64,000 nt of DNA from Streptomyces sp. NBC_00690 (GTDB lineage: Bacteria; Actinomycetota; Actinomycetes; Streptomycetales; Streptomycetaceae). Below, one piece after another: positions 17,516-26,610 of the stretch. The position numbers and the translations under genes were made by a program. The notes beneath the pieces are model-generated. The model did no database searches. It was not told the origin of the DNA and saw only the letters and a list, made by a program, of their open reading frames with translations. The first letter of the stretch is position 1. Each line of letters opens with the position of its first letter. The stretch covers positions 2,232,001-2,296,000 of the forward strand of contig NZ_CP109009.1 of assembly GCF_036226685.1 (NCBI RefSeq). Direction: 5' to 3'.

Positions 17516-19048
17516 TTGTTCGGTACCGGCGAAGCAAATCCGCTTCGTGATGCCGCCGACCGACGGCTCCCGCGCATCGCGGGGCCGTCGGGCCTGGTCA
17601 TCTTTGGTGTCACGGGTGACCTGTCCCGTAAGAAACTGATGCCCGCCGTCTACGACCTGGCCAATCGCGGACTGCTGCCGCCGGGTTTCTCCCTGGTCGG
17701 GTTCGCCCGTCGGGAGTGGCAGAACGAGGACTTCGCGCAGGAGGTCCACGACGCGGTCAAGGCTCATGCCCGCACTCCGTTCCGTGAGGAGGTCTGGCAG
17801 CAGCTCATCCAGGGGATGCGCTTCGTCCAGGGCGACTTCGGGGACGACGACGCGTTCGAGACGTTGAAGAAGACGATCACCGAACTGGACGAGGCACAGG
17901 GCACCGGAGGCAATTTCGCCTTCTATCTGTCGGTGCCGCCGAAGTTCTTCCCCAAGGTGGTCAAGCAGCTGAAGAAGCACGGCCTGGCCGACCAGAAGGA
18001 AGGTTCCTGGCGACGGGCCGTGATCGAGAAGCCCTTCGGCCACGACCTGGTGTCGGCCAAGGAGCTCAACCAGGTGGTGCACGAGGTCTTCCCGCCCCAC
18101 GAGGTCTTCCGCATCGACCACTACCTGGGCAAGGAGACCGTCCAGAACATCCTGGCGCTGCGGTTCGCGAACACCCTGTTCGAGCCGATCTGGAACCGGT
18201 CGTACGTCGACCATGTGCAGATCACCATGGCCGAGGACATCGGCATCGGCGGCCGGGCCGGGTACTACGACGGCATCGGTGCTGCGCGGGACGTCATCCA
18301 GAACCACCTGCTGCAACTGCTGGCGCTGACCGCGATGGAGGAGCCCGCCTCCTTCGACGCCGATGCACTCGCCGCGGAGAAGACCAAGGTGTTGGGCGCG
18401 GTACGGCTGCCCAAGGACCTCGGTGCGAACACCGTACGCGGCCAGTACGCGGCCGGGTGGCAGGGCGGCGCCAAGGCCGTCGGCTACCTCCAGGAAGAGG
18501 GCATCGACCCTCGGTCGACGACCGACACCTATGCGGCCGTCAAGCTGGAGATCGACAACCGCCGCTGGGCGGGCGTGCCGTTCTACCTGCGGACGGGCAA
18601 GCGCCTCGGGCGCCGGGTCACCGAGATCGCGGTCGTCTTCCAGCGCGCGCCGCACTCCCCCTTCGACCACACCGCCACCGAGGAGCTGGGGCAGAACGCC
18701 CTGGTGATCAGGGTGCAGCCGGACGAGGGCGTGACGCTGCGGTTCGGTTCCAAGGTTCCGGGCACCTCGATGGAGGTGCGTGACGTCTCGATGGACTTCG
18801 CCTACGGCGAGTCCTTCACCGAGTCGAGCCCGGAGGCGTACGAGCGACTCCTCCTCGATGTCCTGCTCGGTGACTCGAACCTCTTCCCGAGGGTGGAGGA
18901 GGTCGAGCTGTCCTGGAAGATCCTCGATCCCATCGAGACGTTCTGGGACAACAACGGCAAGCCCGCCCAGTATCCGTCCGGGACCTGGGGCCCGATCGAG
19001 GCGGACGAAATGCTCGCACGAGACGGACGGAGCTGGCGTCGCCCATGA
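17516..19048 (+). CDS. zwf: glucose-6-phosphate 1-dehydrogenase
   Basis: 510 residues. It oxidises glucose 6-phosphate to 6-phosphogluconolactone with NADP. The coenzyme motif GVTGDLSRKKLMPAVYDLAN is near residue 30, and the active-site motif RIDHYLGKETVQN holds the catalytic lysine and histidine. TTG 17516 is used: GGAGGG inside the end of tal lies about 10 bases upstream, and no other good start precedes the Rossmann fold. The stop overlaps opcA by 4 bases. Confidence 0.96.
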   Translation: MFGTGEANPLRDAADRRLPRIAGPSGLVIFGVTGDLSRKKLMPAVYDLANRGLLPPGFSLVGFARREWQNEDFAQEVHDAVKAHARTPFREEVWQQLIQGMRFVQGDFGDDDAFETLKKTITELDEAQGTGGNFAFYLSVPPKFFPKVVKQLKKHGLADQKEGSWRRAVIEKPFGHDLVSAKELNQVVHEVFPPHEVFRIDHYLGKETVQNILALRFANTLFEPIWNRSYVDHVQITMAEDIGIGGRAGYYDGIGAARDVIQNHLLQLLALTAMEEPASFDADALAAEKTKVLGAVRLPKDLGANTVRGQYAAGWQGGAKAVGYLQEEGIDPRSTTDTYAAVKLEIDNRRWAGVPFYLRTGKRLGRRVTEIAVVFQRAPHSPFDHTATEELGQNALVIRVQPDEGVTLRFGSKVPGTSMEVRDVSMDFAYGESFTESSPEAYERLLLDVLLGDSNLFPRVEEVELSWKILDPIETFWDNNGKPAQYPSGTWGPIEADEMLARDGRSWRRP

Positions 19049-20097
19049 AGATCGACCTCACGGACACCACATCCAGCAAGATCAACAAAGCGCTGGTGCA
19101 GGGGCGCCGAGCGGTCGGCACCCCGGCCGTCGGCATGGTCCTCACCCTGGTCATCGTCACGGACGAGGAGAACGCCTACGACGCGCTGAAGGCCGCGAAC
19201 GACGCGTCCCGGGAGCACCCCTCGCGGACCCTCGTGGTCATCAAGCGGGTCTCCCGCTCACCGCGGGACCGGGCGCAGACGCGGCTGGACGCCGAGGTGC
19301 GGGTGGGCGCGGACGCCGGCAACGGTGAAACGGTCGTGCTGCGGCTGTACGGCGAGGTCACCGACCACGCCCAGTCCGTGGTGCTGCCGCTGCTGCTCCC
19401 CGACGCCCCGGTGGTGGTCTGGTGGCCGATCAACGCGCCGCTGGACCCCGCCAAGGACCCGCTCGGGGCGCTCGCCCAGCGGCGAGTCACCGACAGCTAT
19501 GCGGCCGAGCGGCCGATCCACGAGCTGACCGCGCGCTCCGAGGCTTACACCCCCGGGGACACGGATCTGGCCTGGACCAGGATCACCCCCTGGCGCTCCA
19601 TGCTCGCCGCCGCGCTGGACCAGGTGATCTGCGACGTCACCTCGGTCGAGGTGGAGGGCGAGGAGTTCAATCCCAGTGTGGAACTGCTGGGGATGTGGCT
19701 GGCGGATCGGCTCTCGGTACCGGTGCGGCGCTCGCTCTCCTCGGGGCCCGGGCTGACCGCGGTCCGCATGGAGACGAGCTGCGGCCCGATCGTCCTCGAC
19801 CGCGCCGACGGGTCCCTGGCGAACCTCGCCATCCATGGGCAGCCCGACCGGGCGGTGGCCCTCAAGCGCCGTGAGACCGCGGAACTGATCGCGGAGGAGC
19901 TGCGCAGGCTGGACCCGGACGACACCTACGAGTCGACGCTGCGCTTCGGTGTGGACCGGCTGGACGACAGCGACGGCGGCGGGGCACGCCCCGGCACATC
20001 GGACGACGCCCGTCCGGTGGCCGAGCCCGCCGCGGAGAAGAAGGCGGCCCCGGCCGCCGCTCGCAAGGCCCCCGCGCGCAAGGCGGCGGCCAAGTGA
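19045..20097 (+). CDS. opcA: OpcA, glucose-6-phosphate dehydrogenase assembly factor
   Basis: 350 residues. In cyanobacteria and actinobacteria OpcA activates or assembles Zwf. Family blocks include MKIDLTDTTSSKINKAL at the start, VVWWPINAPLDPAKDPLG and EVEGEEFNPSVELLGMWLAD. The last 20 residues or so (EKKAAPAAARKAPARKAAAK) form a lysine/alanine-rich tail beyond the conserved fold. ATGA overlap with zwf, GTGA overlap with pgl. Confidence 0.94.
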   Translation: MKIDLTDTTSSKINKALVQGRRAVGTPAVGMVLTLVIVTDEENAYDALKAANDASREHPSRTLVVIKRVSRSPRDRAQTRLDAEVRVGADAGNGETVVLRLYGEVTDHAQSVVLPLLLPDAPVVVWWPINAPLDPAKDPLGALAQRRVTDSYAAERPIHELTARSEAYTPGDTDLAWTRITPWRSMLAAALDQVICDVTSVEVEGEEFNPSVELLGMWLADRLSVPVRRSLSSGPGLTAVRMETSCGPIVLDRADGSLANLAIHGQPDRAVALKRRETAELIAEELRRLDPDDTYESTLRFGVDRLDDSDGGGARPGTSDDARPVAEPAAEKKAAPAAARKAPARKAAAK

Positions 20098-20876
20098 GCG
20101 CTCCGCAGCTGGTCGTCCACCGCGACAAGGAGTTGATGGCACAGGCCGCCGCGGCCCGGTTGATCACCCGGATCGTGGATGCGCAGGCAGCACGCGGCTC
20201 GGCCTCGGTGGTGCTCACCGGCGGCCGTAACGGCAATGCCCTGCTGGCGGCCCTCGCGACCTCACCCGCCAGGGATGCGGTGGACTGGCAGCACCTCGAC
20301 CTGTGGTGGGGTGACGAGCGGTTCCTGCCGGACGGGGACCCCGAGCGCAATGTCACCCAGGCCCACGAGGCACTGTTGGACCGGGTTGCGGTGGACCCTG
20401 CGCGGGTGCATCCGATGGCCCCTTCGGACGGTGCGTACGGCAGTGACGTGGAGGCGGCAGCCGCCGCCTACGCACAGGCGCTGGCTGCCGCATCCGGCCC
20501 GGAGGACCACGGTCCGGTGCCCACCTTCGACGTACTGATGCTGGGCGTCGGGCCGGACACCCATGTGGCCTCGCTCTTCCCGGAGTTGCCCGCCGTGCGG
20601 GAGACCGAGCGCACGGTGGTGGGGGTGCGCGGCGCACCGAAACCGCCGCCGACCCGGATCTCCCTGACGCTTCCGGCAATCAGGGCGGCCCGTGAGGTGT
20701 GGTTGCTGGCCGCGGGCGAGGACAAGGCCAATGCCGTGGCGATGGCGCTGTCGGGGGCGGGCGAGATCCAGGCCCCGGCCGCGGGCGCCCGAGGACGCAG
20801 CAGGACGCTCTGGCTGTTGGACGCGGCAGCGGCATCCGAGCTGCCCCGGGACCTCTACCCACCGGCCTCCGCCTAG
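20094..20876 (+). CDS. pgl: 6-phosphogluconolactonase
   Basis: 260 residues, the DevB/Pgl type of the NagB-like fold. It hydrolyses 6-phosphogluconolactone, the product of Zwf. Motifs are VLTGGRNGNALLAAL, DLWWGDERFLPDGDPERN and MLGVGPDTHVASLFPE. The GTG start overlaps the opcA stop (GTGA), so production of the oxidative-branch proteins is coupled. Last gene of the pentose phosphate operon. Confidence 0.96.
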   Translation: MSAPQLVVHRDKELMAQAAAARLITRIVDAQAARGSASVVLTGGRNGNALLAALATSPARDAVDWQHLDLWWGDERFLPDGDPERNVTQAHEALLDRVAVDPARVHPMAPSDGAYGSDVEAAAAAYAQALAAASGPEDHGPVPTFDVLMLGVGPDTHVASLFPELPAVRETERTVVGVRGAPKPPPTRISLTLPAIRAAREVWLLAAGEDKANAVAMALSGAGEIQAPAAGARGRSRTLWLLDAAAASELPRDLYPPASA

Positions 20877-20897
20877 GCGTGCCCGATGCCTGACGGC

Positions 20898-20963
20898 TGA
20901 TGTCCGGTGCCTGATGTCCGGTGCCTGATGTCTGGCATCTGGTGTCTGTCATCTGACATCTGA
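20898..20963. repeat. 14-bp tandem repeat, about 4.5 copies
   Basis: Two identical units TGATGTCCGGTGCC (20898-20911 and 20912-20925) are followed by two diverged ones, TGATGTCTGGCATC and TGGTGTCTGTCATC, and a partial TGACATCTGA. They lie directly after pgl and before two terminator-like hairpins. The local GC content is lower than in the flanking genes. Confidence 0.8.
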
Positions 20964-21013
20964 GCAGTTGCTTCAACTGCCCTCGTGGCCCGGTCCGTTG
21001 CTCGGACCGGGCC
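20964..21013 (+). terminator. double hairpin terminator after pgl
   Basis: First hairpin GCAGTTG-CTT-CAACTGC (20964-20980). Second, stronger hairpin GGCCCGGTCCG-TTGCT-CGGACCGGGCC (20987-21013), an 11-bp perfect stem. Likely transcription end of the tkt-pgl operon. Confidence 0.75.
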
Positions 21014-21066
21014 ACCGGTATGTTCCCGGGTGGAGGGTGCTCCCAAGGCGCCCGCAGGGAGGCGCC

Positions 21067-21621
21067 ATGTCCTGGGGAAAGTGGACCACCGCTGTCGGAG
21101 CGGCGCTGTGGATGGCCACGGCCGCGTCGCTCAGCGCGTGCGGGACCCAGGGGGCCTCCTCCGGCACCAGCGGTCCCCCGCCCTCATCCTCCAAGCCCCC
21201 CGCAGCCGGGCCGAGCCCCTATGTGGAGGAGGGCGTGGTGGACGGCGCACCGCACAACCGGGAGAACAGCGCCCACCGCAGGGCGGGCGAGATCACCCCT
21301 GCTGACGCGGCGGCGGCAAGGAAGGCGGTCGACCGGATCCGTCCCGTGGTGGAGAAGCTGCGCCGCCAGGGCCGCATCGAACCGGAAGACGTGCTCCCGG
21401 CACTGCTCGGCCTCGGTTTCGACGCTTCACGCATGGAGGTCCAGCGCCCCTGGTCGGCGTGGGACGACTCGGACCCCGACGCCTCCTGGGGCACGGCCTT
21501 CGGCATCCACATCGGTACGACCGGCTGTGTCACCGGACGGGTCGTCGAGAGCGAGACATGGGCGAGTGTCAATGGGCCCTACCCCGAGACGGGCTGCCTC
21601 TATCCGGCGACCGGCCACTGA
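21067..21621 (+). CDS. putative lipoprotein, unknown function
   Basis: 184 residues. An N-terminal signal (MSWGKWTTAVGAALWMATA) leads to the lipobox LSAC, so it should be lipid-anchored on the outer face of the membrane. A Ser/Pro-rich linker follows, then a compact domain with a conserved-looking helix (RKAVDRIRPVVEKLRRQGR) and an aromatic C-terminal part with two cysteines (GTTGCVTGR and ETGCLYPATGH). GGGAGG lies 6 bases before ATG 21067. It is convergent with the PH-domain genes. I do not recognise a function. Confidence 0.75.
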   Translation: MSWGKWTTAVGAALWMATAASLSACGTQGASSGTSGPPPSSSKPPAAGPSPYVEEGVVDGAPHNRENSAHRRAGEITPADAAAARKAVDRIRPVVEKLRRQGRIEPEDVLPALLGLGFDASRMEVQRPWSAWDDSDPDASWGTAFGIHIGTTGCVTGRVVESETWASVNGPYPETGCLYPATGH

Positions 21622-21666
21622 CCGCCCCTCCCCATCGCCTGGGCATCTCCTGCAATTCCTGGGCGC

Positions 21667-23334
21667 TTAGTCAGCCGCCGCGTCGTCCCCGGCCGGTTCC
21701 TCCCGCTCCAGGAAGGGTTCCAGCAGCCCCGGCACCGCGTCCGCGGCGAAGGCGAGGCCCTCGCCGTGCGCCGCGTCGTGGACCGTGTAGGCACCGCTGC
21801 CCGCCGCGGTGGTCGCGGTCAGGGTCACCAGACCCGCGCGCCGCTGGAACAACGACTGCTGGACCACCCAGCCGATCACCCCACCGCGTTGCAGGGCGAC
21901 CGTCGCCCGACGGGCGGTCCCGGAACGGGCGACGAGGTAGTCCCCGCTGAGCGCGTGCCCCAGACTGCGGTAGGCGTCCAGCGCGAAGAACACCGCCGCG
22001 GGCAGCGCCACCACGGCGAACCCCGCGGCCAGATACGCCAGTACGGGCGTCAACCACAGCCCCAGCACGGCCAGGACCAGGGTCGGGACGGCGACGGCTA
22101 GCAGCGCCCACCGCAGACGGCGGGCGCGGGCCGCCGCGGGGTGCGGGGTCAGGGGCGCGCTGGTCGGTGTGCGCACTTCCCTCAGTACACCGCCCGCGAC
22201 GGTGTCCGCGATCTCTCGGGGCGCTGGCGGCAGCAAGGACTTGAGGTCGGCGTGCTTGTCGCCGTCGTCGTGGGAGATTCCGGTGGCGACGGCGTCCAAC
22301 CGGGCCGCCCCCAGGAAACGTATGGCGAAGGGTTCGACGAGTTCGACGCCCCGCAGCCGACGCTCCTCCATGGAGACCGAGCGGGCGGTGAGCAGCCCTC
22401 GGCGCACCCGGAGGGTGCCGCCCTGCTCGCGTTCCAGCCGATAGCCCCACCAGACCTCGATCCAGACGCCGAGGGCCCCCACCACACCGGCCACGAGGGC
22501 GACCAGCACAAGGACGACCACCATCACCGCGATGGATGTGTCCTCGAAGCGGTCGCCCACCCAGTCGATCACTTCGCCTTGGGCCCCGAACCACTCGCTG
22601 ACCTGCATCACCGCACCGGCTGCCGCACCGCCGAGTACCGGGGCGAGCACGGACAGCGGTGCGTAGCGGATCCAGGCGGGGTCGACGGCGGCGATCACGC
22701 CCTCACCGTGGACCGTGTCGGGGCGCGTGGGACGGCCGAGCAGTTCGGTGCGCAGCCGCTCGCCCTCGGCCTTGGAGACCGGATTCAGCTCCAGCGTCGA
22801 TTCGCCGCCGCTGCGCTCCCCGGTGCCGATGCGGACCTTGACCAGGTCGAGGACGCGCAGCAGGGGGTTGGCGGAGAGGTCCACGCTGCGGATGCGCTCG
22901 CGGGCCAGGGAGCGCCGGGTGACCAGGAGGATTCCGGTGTGGAGTTCGACCCGCTCGGCGCCGACGCGGTAGCGGGTGCGGCGCCAGTTGAGGTACTCGA
23001 CGGCCGCCCCTGCGAGCACAAGCAGGACGGCGGCGCCGAGCAGCAGGGCCAGACCGGTGCCTCCCTCGGGTACGAAGCCGAACCATGCACCGCTGGAGAG
23101 GCCGAGCAGTACCGGCAGACAGATGCCGGCGGCGACGGACAACAGGACGGCCGTCGTGACGAGCACGGCCCGTTGGTCGAGCTGCTGCCACGGGGCACCC
23201 TCGCCGGTGTCTTCCGACGAGGGGTGCAGCTGTGCGGCGGACGCATCAGTGTCCGTGCCCGTGTCCGTGACCCCGGGGGGATGGTCCGCCGGGGGTTCGT
23301 TCCCCTTGGGCTCCGCTGTGCCGTCCGGTGTCAT
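21667..23334 (-). CDS. bacterial PH-domain membrane protein (YdbT-like)
   Basis: 555 residues. It has an acidic/Pro-rich N-terminus, paired membrane helices, and three bacterial PH (bPH2/YdbT) modules, visible as repeated blocks like RYRVGAERVELHTGILLV, WWGYRLEREQGGTLRVRRG and SGDYLVARSGTARRATVALQ. YdbS/YdbT pairs in Bacillus are linked to membrane stress and bacteriocin resistance; the molecular role is unclear. ATG 23334 overlaps the partner gene's stop by 4 bases. Confidence 0.88.
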   Translation of the reverse strand: MTPDGTAEPKGNEPPADHPPGVTDTGTDTDASAAQLHPSSEDTGEGAPWQQLDQRAVLVTTAVLLSVAAGICLPVLLGLSSGAWFGFVPEGGTGLALLLGAAVLLVLAGAAVEYLNWRRTRYRVGAERVELHTGILLVTRRSLARERIRSVDLSANPLLRVLDLVKVRIGTGERSGGESTLELNPVSKAEGERLRTELLGRPTRPDTVHGEGVIAAVDPAWIRYAPLSVLAPVLGGAAAGAVMQVSEWFGAQGEVIDWVGDRFEDTSIAVMVVVLVLVALVAGVVGALGVWIEVWWGYRLEREQGGTLRVRRGLLTARSVSMEERRLRGVELVEPFAIRFLGAARLDAVATGISHDDGDKHADLKSLLPPAPREIADTVAGGVLREVRTPTSAPLTPHPAAARARRLRWALLAVAVPTLVLAVLGLWLTPVLAYLAAGFAVVALPAAVFFALDAYRSLGHALSGDYLVARSGTARRATVALQRGGVIGWVVQQSLFQRRAGLVTLTATTAAGSGAYTVHDAAHGEGLAFAADAVPGLLEPFLEREEPAGDDAAAD

Positions 23335-23855
23335 GTGGCGTCCCCGGGCGTGGCCTGGGTGATCCGGGTCAAACGGTCGGCCAGCTCTGCGGCCAGTTGC
23401 TGATCGAGCCCTTCGATCTTGATCTCGCCACGGGACGAGGCCGTCGTCACGGTGACCGTGGACAGTCCGAAGGCCCGCTCCAGGGGTCCTCGCATGGTGT
23501 CCACGCGCTGGATCCTCGACATGGGGGCGATATGCCACTCCTGCCAGAAGGCACCCGTACGGACGTAGACCGCTTCGTCCGTCACCTCCCAGCGGTGGAC
23601 GCGGAACCGCCAGGCGGGGACGGTGAAAGCCTCCACGACCCCGAGCACGGCCAGAACCCCGGCCACCGCAAGGAGCCAGCCACGGGCGGGGGTGATGAAG
23701 GCGGCGAGGACGGCCGGCACCCCTGCGACCACCGCGGTGCCGATCAATGACTGCACCCGCCACCAGCCCACGACCCGCTCATCGAGCATGTGGTTGGGCG
23801 GTCTCAGCCGCACCACGGCACTCTCACCCCTCGCCCCCTCATCCATCCGGATCAA
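23331..23855 (-). CDS. bacterial PH-domain membrane protein (YdbS-like)
   Basis: 174 residues with two membrane helices ([18 protein letters not shown] and [15 protein letters not shown]) followed by one bPH2 domain ([20 protein letters not shown]). It is the partner of the next gene, as YdbS is to YdbT. The TTG at 23855 overlaps the pgi stop as TTGA, mirroring the ATGA overlap at its other end, so I keep this start; ATG 23846 is the alternative. Translational coupling to pgi is unexpected by function. Confidence 0.87.
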   Translation of the reverse strand: MIRMDEGARGESAVVRLRPPNHMLDERVVGWWRVQSLIGTAVVAGVPAVLAAFITPARGWLLAVAGVLAVLGVVEAFTVPAWRFRVHRWEVTDEAVYVRTGAFWQEWHIAPMSRIQRVDTMRGPLERAFGLSTVTVTTASSRGEIKIEGLDQQLAAELADRLTRITQATPGDAT

Positions 23856-25567
23856 CGCCCTCGCAGGGAGCGGTACGTCGCGACCAGCGCGGCGGTGGAG
23901 CTGTCGAGCAAATCATCACTCTGGCCGCCCTGCGAGCCGGCTGCGTCAGTCGCACCGTCGGTGCCGTCCGTACCGTCAGTGCCACCCGTGGCGGTCAGCG
24001 CCGGTTCGAGCTGCTTGGCGAGCACCTTGCCGAGCTCGACGCCCCATTGGTCGAAGGAGTCGATGTTCCAGATCGCGCCCTGGACGAACACCTTGTGCTC
24101 GTAGAGGGCGATCAGTTGGCCGAACACCGAAGGGGTGAGGGCGTCGGCGAGGATCGTCGTCGTGGGGTGGTTGCCCAGGAAGGTCTTGTGCGGGACCAGC
24201 CGCTCCGGCACTCCTTCGGCACGCACCTCGTCGGCCGTCTTGCCGAAAGCCAACGCCTGGGTCTGGGCGAAGAAGTTGGCCATCAGAAGGTCGTGTTGGG
24301 CGGCTAGCGCGGGCCCGAGGTCCGCGACCGGACGGGCGAAGCCGATGAAGTCCGCCGGGATGGTCTTGGTGCCCTGGTGGATCAACTGGTAATACGCGTG
24401 CTGCCCGTTGGTGCCGGGGGTGCCCCAGACGACCGGCCCCGTCTGCCAGTCGACACGGGCCCCCGTACGGTCCACCGACTTGCCGTTGGACTCCATGTCG
24501 AGCTGCTGGAGATAGGCGGTGAAGCGACTCAGATAGTGGGAGTACGGCAGCACTGCATGGGACTGGGCGTCGAAGAAAGCGCCGTACCACACGCCCAGCA
24601 GCCCCAACAGGAGCGGCGCATTGGCCTCGGCGGGGGCCGTACGGAAGTGCTCGTCGACCAGGTGGAAGCCGTCGAGCATCTCCCGGAAGGCGGCCGGTCC
24701 GATGGCGATCATCAGCGAGAGGCCGATGGCGGAGTCAAAGGAGTAGCGTCCGCCGACCCAGTCCCAGAACTCGAACATGTTCGCGGTGTCGATCCCGAAG
24801 TCGGCGACCTTCTCGGCGTTCGTCGACAGGGCCACGAAGTGCCGGGGAACCGCTTCCTGACCCGCATTCAGCTGGCTGAGGAGCCAGTCCCGCGCCGAGG
24901 TGGCATTGGTGATGGTCTCGACCGTGGTGAACGTCTTCGACGCCACGATGAAGAGGGTCTCGGCCGCGTCCAGATCGCGTACCGCCTCATGGAGATCGGC
25001 TCCGTCGACGTTGGACACGAAGCGGACGGTCAGATCGCGCGCCGAGAACGAGCGCAGCGCCTCGTACGCCATCGCCGGACCGAGGTCCGATCCACCGATG
25101 CCGATGTTGACGACGGCCCTGATGGGCCTGCCGGTATGACCGGTCCACTCCCCCGACCTGATCTGCTCGGAGAAGGCCGCCATGCGGTCCAGGACCGCAT
25201 GGACGTCGGGGACCACATTCACCCCGTCCACCTCGATCACCGCGTCGCGGGGGGCGCGCAGCGCGGTGTGGAGCACTGCCCGGTCCTCGGTGATGTTGAT
25301 CCGGTCGCCGCGGAACATGGCGTCCCGCAGCCCGGCCACGTCGGTCGCTTCGGCCAGTGCCCGCAGCAGCCCCAACGTCTCGTCGGTCACCAGGTGCTTG
25401 GAGTAGTCCAGGTGGAGATCGCCGACCCGCAGGGTGTACGCGCTGCCGCGTGCGGCGTCAGCCGCGAACAACTCCCGTAGATGTGTCTGTCCCAGCTGCT
25501 CGCGGTGCTTGCCGAGAGCGGTCCACTCGGGAATCCGGTTGAGCCTGGGGCGGCTTGGTGCGTTCAC
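23852..25567 (-). CDS. pgi: glucose-6-phosphate isomerase
   Basis: 571 residues. It interconverts glucose 6-phosphate and fructose 6-phosphate. Motifs are [30 protein letters not shown] and [19 protein letters not shown], with the catalytic glutamate and histidine regions present. GTG 25567 ([15 protein letters not shown]) is chosen; the upstream frame to 25789 overlaps the rbpA terminator region and looks non-coding. It links the glycolytic genes with the pentose phosphate operon about 4 kb away. Confidence 0.95.
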   Translation of the reverse strand: MNAPSRPRLNRIPEWTALGKHREQLGQTHLRELFAADAARGSAYTLRVGDLHLDYSKHLVTDETLGLLRALAEATDVAGLRDAMFRGDRINITEDRAVLHTALRAPRDAVIEVDGVNVVPDVHAVLDRMAAFSEQIRSGEWTGHTGRPIRAVVNIGIGGSDLGPAMAYEALRSFSARDLTVRFVSNVDGADLHEAVRDLDAAETLFIVASKTFTTVETITNATSARDWLLSQLNAGQEAVPRHFVALSTNAEKVADFGIDTANMFEFWDWVGGRYSFDSAIGLSLMIAIGPAAFREMLDGFHLVDEHFRTAPAEANAPLLLGLLGVWYGAFFDAQSHAVLPYSHYLSRFTAYLQQLDMESNGKSVDRTGARVDWQTGPVVWGTPGTNGQHAYYQLIHQGTKTIPADFIGFARPVADLGPALAAQHDLLMANFFAQTQALAFGKTADEVRAEGVPERLVPHKTFLGNHPTTTILADALTPSVFGQLIALYEHKVFVQGAIWNIDSFDQWGVELGKVLAKQLEPALTATGGTDGTDGTDGATDAAGSQGGQSDDLLDSSTAALVATYRSLRGR

Positions 25568-25752
25568 TCGGACATCAGCCCAATTCTGTCGTGCTTGCCT
25601 GCTGCGCCGTCTCCAACCTAATTGATCAGAACGGCGGGTGAGAGGAGCACGCAGCGGCGTCGCCCGGTCAGAGCGAAAACGGGGCGAAGGGCACGACGGC
25701 CGTGGTAGGCGACCGAGGGGCCGACCGGCCCTCGCGATCGCGGGAAAAGCCT

Positions 25753-25782
25753 CCGGCCGGGCACCCAAGGTGTCCCGGCCGG
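25753..25782 (-). terminator. hairpin terminator of the RbpA-family gene
   Basis: CCGGCCGGG-CACC-CAA-GGTG-T-CCCGGCCGG, a 13-bp stem with one bulged base, 10 bases after the stop. Confidence 0.7.
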
Positions 25783-25792
25783 TTTCCAAGTA

Positions 25793-26128
25793 CTAGATTT
25801 CGCCGCGCAGTTTGGCGAGCGCCTCGGCGAGAATCGCTTCCCCGTCTGCGTCACTGCGCCGCTCCCGTACATAGGCGAGATGCGTCTTGTACGGTTCCGT
25901 GCGCGGCGGGTCCGGGGGACTGTCCCGGTCCTGACCGGCCGGGAATCCACAGCGCGGGCAGTCCCAGGTGTCAGGGACCTGCGCGTCACTGGCGAAGCTC
26001 GGCTGCGTCTCGTGCCCGTTGGAGCACCAGAAGGAGATGCGCAAGCGGGGCGCGGACTCGCCGCGCTCGGCCTCGCCCATCGGCCCCGCTCCGACCCGGC
26101 TTCCCCGGATCGCGTTGCCACTTGCCAC
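25793..26128 (-). CDS. rbpA: RNA polymerase-binding protein, RbpA family
   Basis: 111 residues. RbpA proteins bind RNA polymerase and group 1/2 sigma factors and stabilise the open promoter complex in actinobacteria. Zinc-type ligands are visible in FWCSNGHE and DWDCPRCG-like spacing (C-x3-H ... C-x2-C). The C-terminal sigma-interacting helices (YVRERRSDADGEAILAEA) match the family pattern ERR...EEL. The best-known essential Streptomyces RbpA is about 124 residues with an RTHWDMLMERR block; here that block reads KTHLAYVRERR, so this is probably the paralogue. GTG 26128 has GGAG 8 bases upstream. Confidence 0.85.
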   Translation of the reverse strand: MASGNAIRGSRVGAGPMGEAERGESAPRLRISFWCSNGHETQPSFASDAQVPDTWDCPRCGFPAGQDRDSPPDPPRTEPYKTHLAYVRERRSDADGEAILAEALAKLRGEI

Positions 26129-26262
26129 GGTCGTAACTCCCTGCGTGATGGTGCTGTACAGCGTCTCACAGCGGCTGCGCCGCGGTGCCCCAGTCTACGT
26201 AAGGCCCAACGCTCGTCCAGGGATTGGAGTTACCTACCATCCCGGGGCGGGTAACCCGCAGG

Positions 26263-26499
26263 TCAGCTGTCCAGCTTCATCAGCAGACCCAGCACCATGA
26301 TGCAGGCGAACCACATCAGACCGACCACGACGGTGATGCGGTCGAGGTTGCGCTCGGCGACCGAGGAGCCACCGACGGAAGACTGCATGCCGCCACCGAA
26401 CATGTCGGAGAGGCCGCCGCCCTTTCCCTTGTGCATCAGCACCAGCAGCATCAGCAGCAGGCTGAAGACGATCAGGGCGATCGAGAACCCCATAACCAC
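26263..26499 (-). CDS. secG: protein translocase subunit SecG
   Basis: 78 residues, two transmembrane helices (FSIALIVFSLLLMLLVLM and ITVVVGLMWFACIMVLGLLM) joined by a glycine-rich loop KGKGGGLSDMFGGG. It is the auxiliary subunit of the SecYEG export channel. GTG 26499 follows AGGG by 7 bases; ATG 26493 is an alternative. In many actinobacteria, as here, secG lies just after tpiA. Confidence 0.95.
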   Translation of the reverse strand: MVMGFSIALIVFSLLLMLLVLMHKGKGGGLSDMFGGGMQSSVGGSSVAERNLDRITVVVGLMWFACIMVLGLLMKLDS

Positions 26500-26546
26500 G
26501 GCTGGACCCTACTTCCTGGCAAATCTCTCGGAACTTCTATGACGAC

Positions 26547-26577
26547 GGGGGCCGGATGGCAAGCCACCCCGGCCCCC
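26547..26577 (-). terminator. hairpin terminator after tpiA
   Basis: Arms GGGGGCCGG (26547-26555) and CCGGCCCCC (26569-26577) with an inner TGGC-AA-GCCA hairpin, 34 bases after the tpiA stop and before secG. Confidence 0.65.
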
Positions 26578-26610
26578 GCAAGGGTACGACGGATCTGCCC
26601 TACCGCATAC

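Noticed and set aside
14040..17537. 1165-codon minus-strand frame opposite tkt and tal
   Set aside because: Reverse-frame artefact of high-GC coding DNA; tkt and tal on the plus strand have full catalytic motifs.
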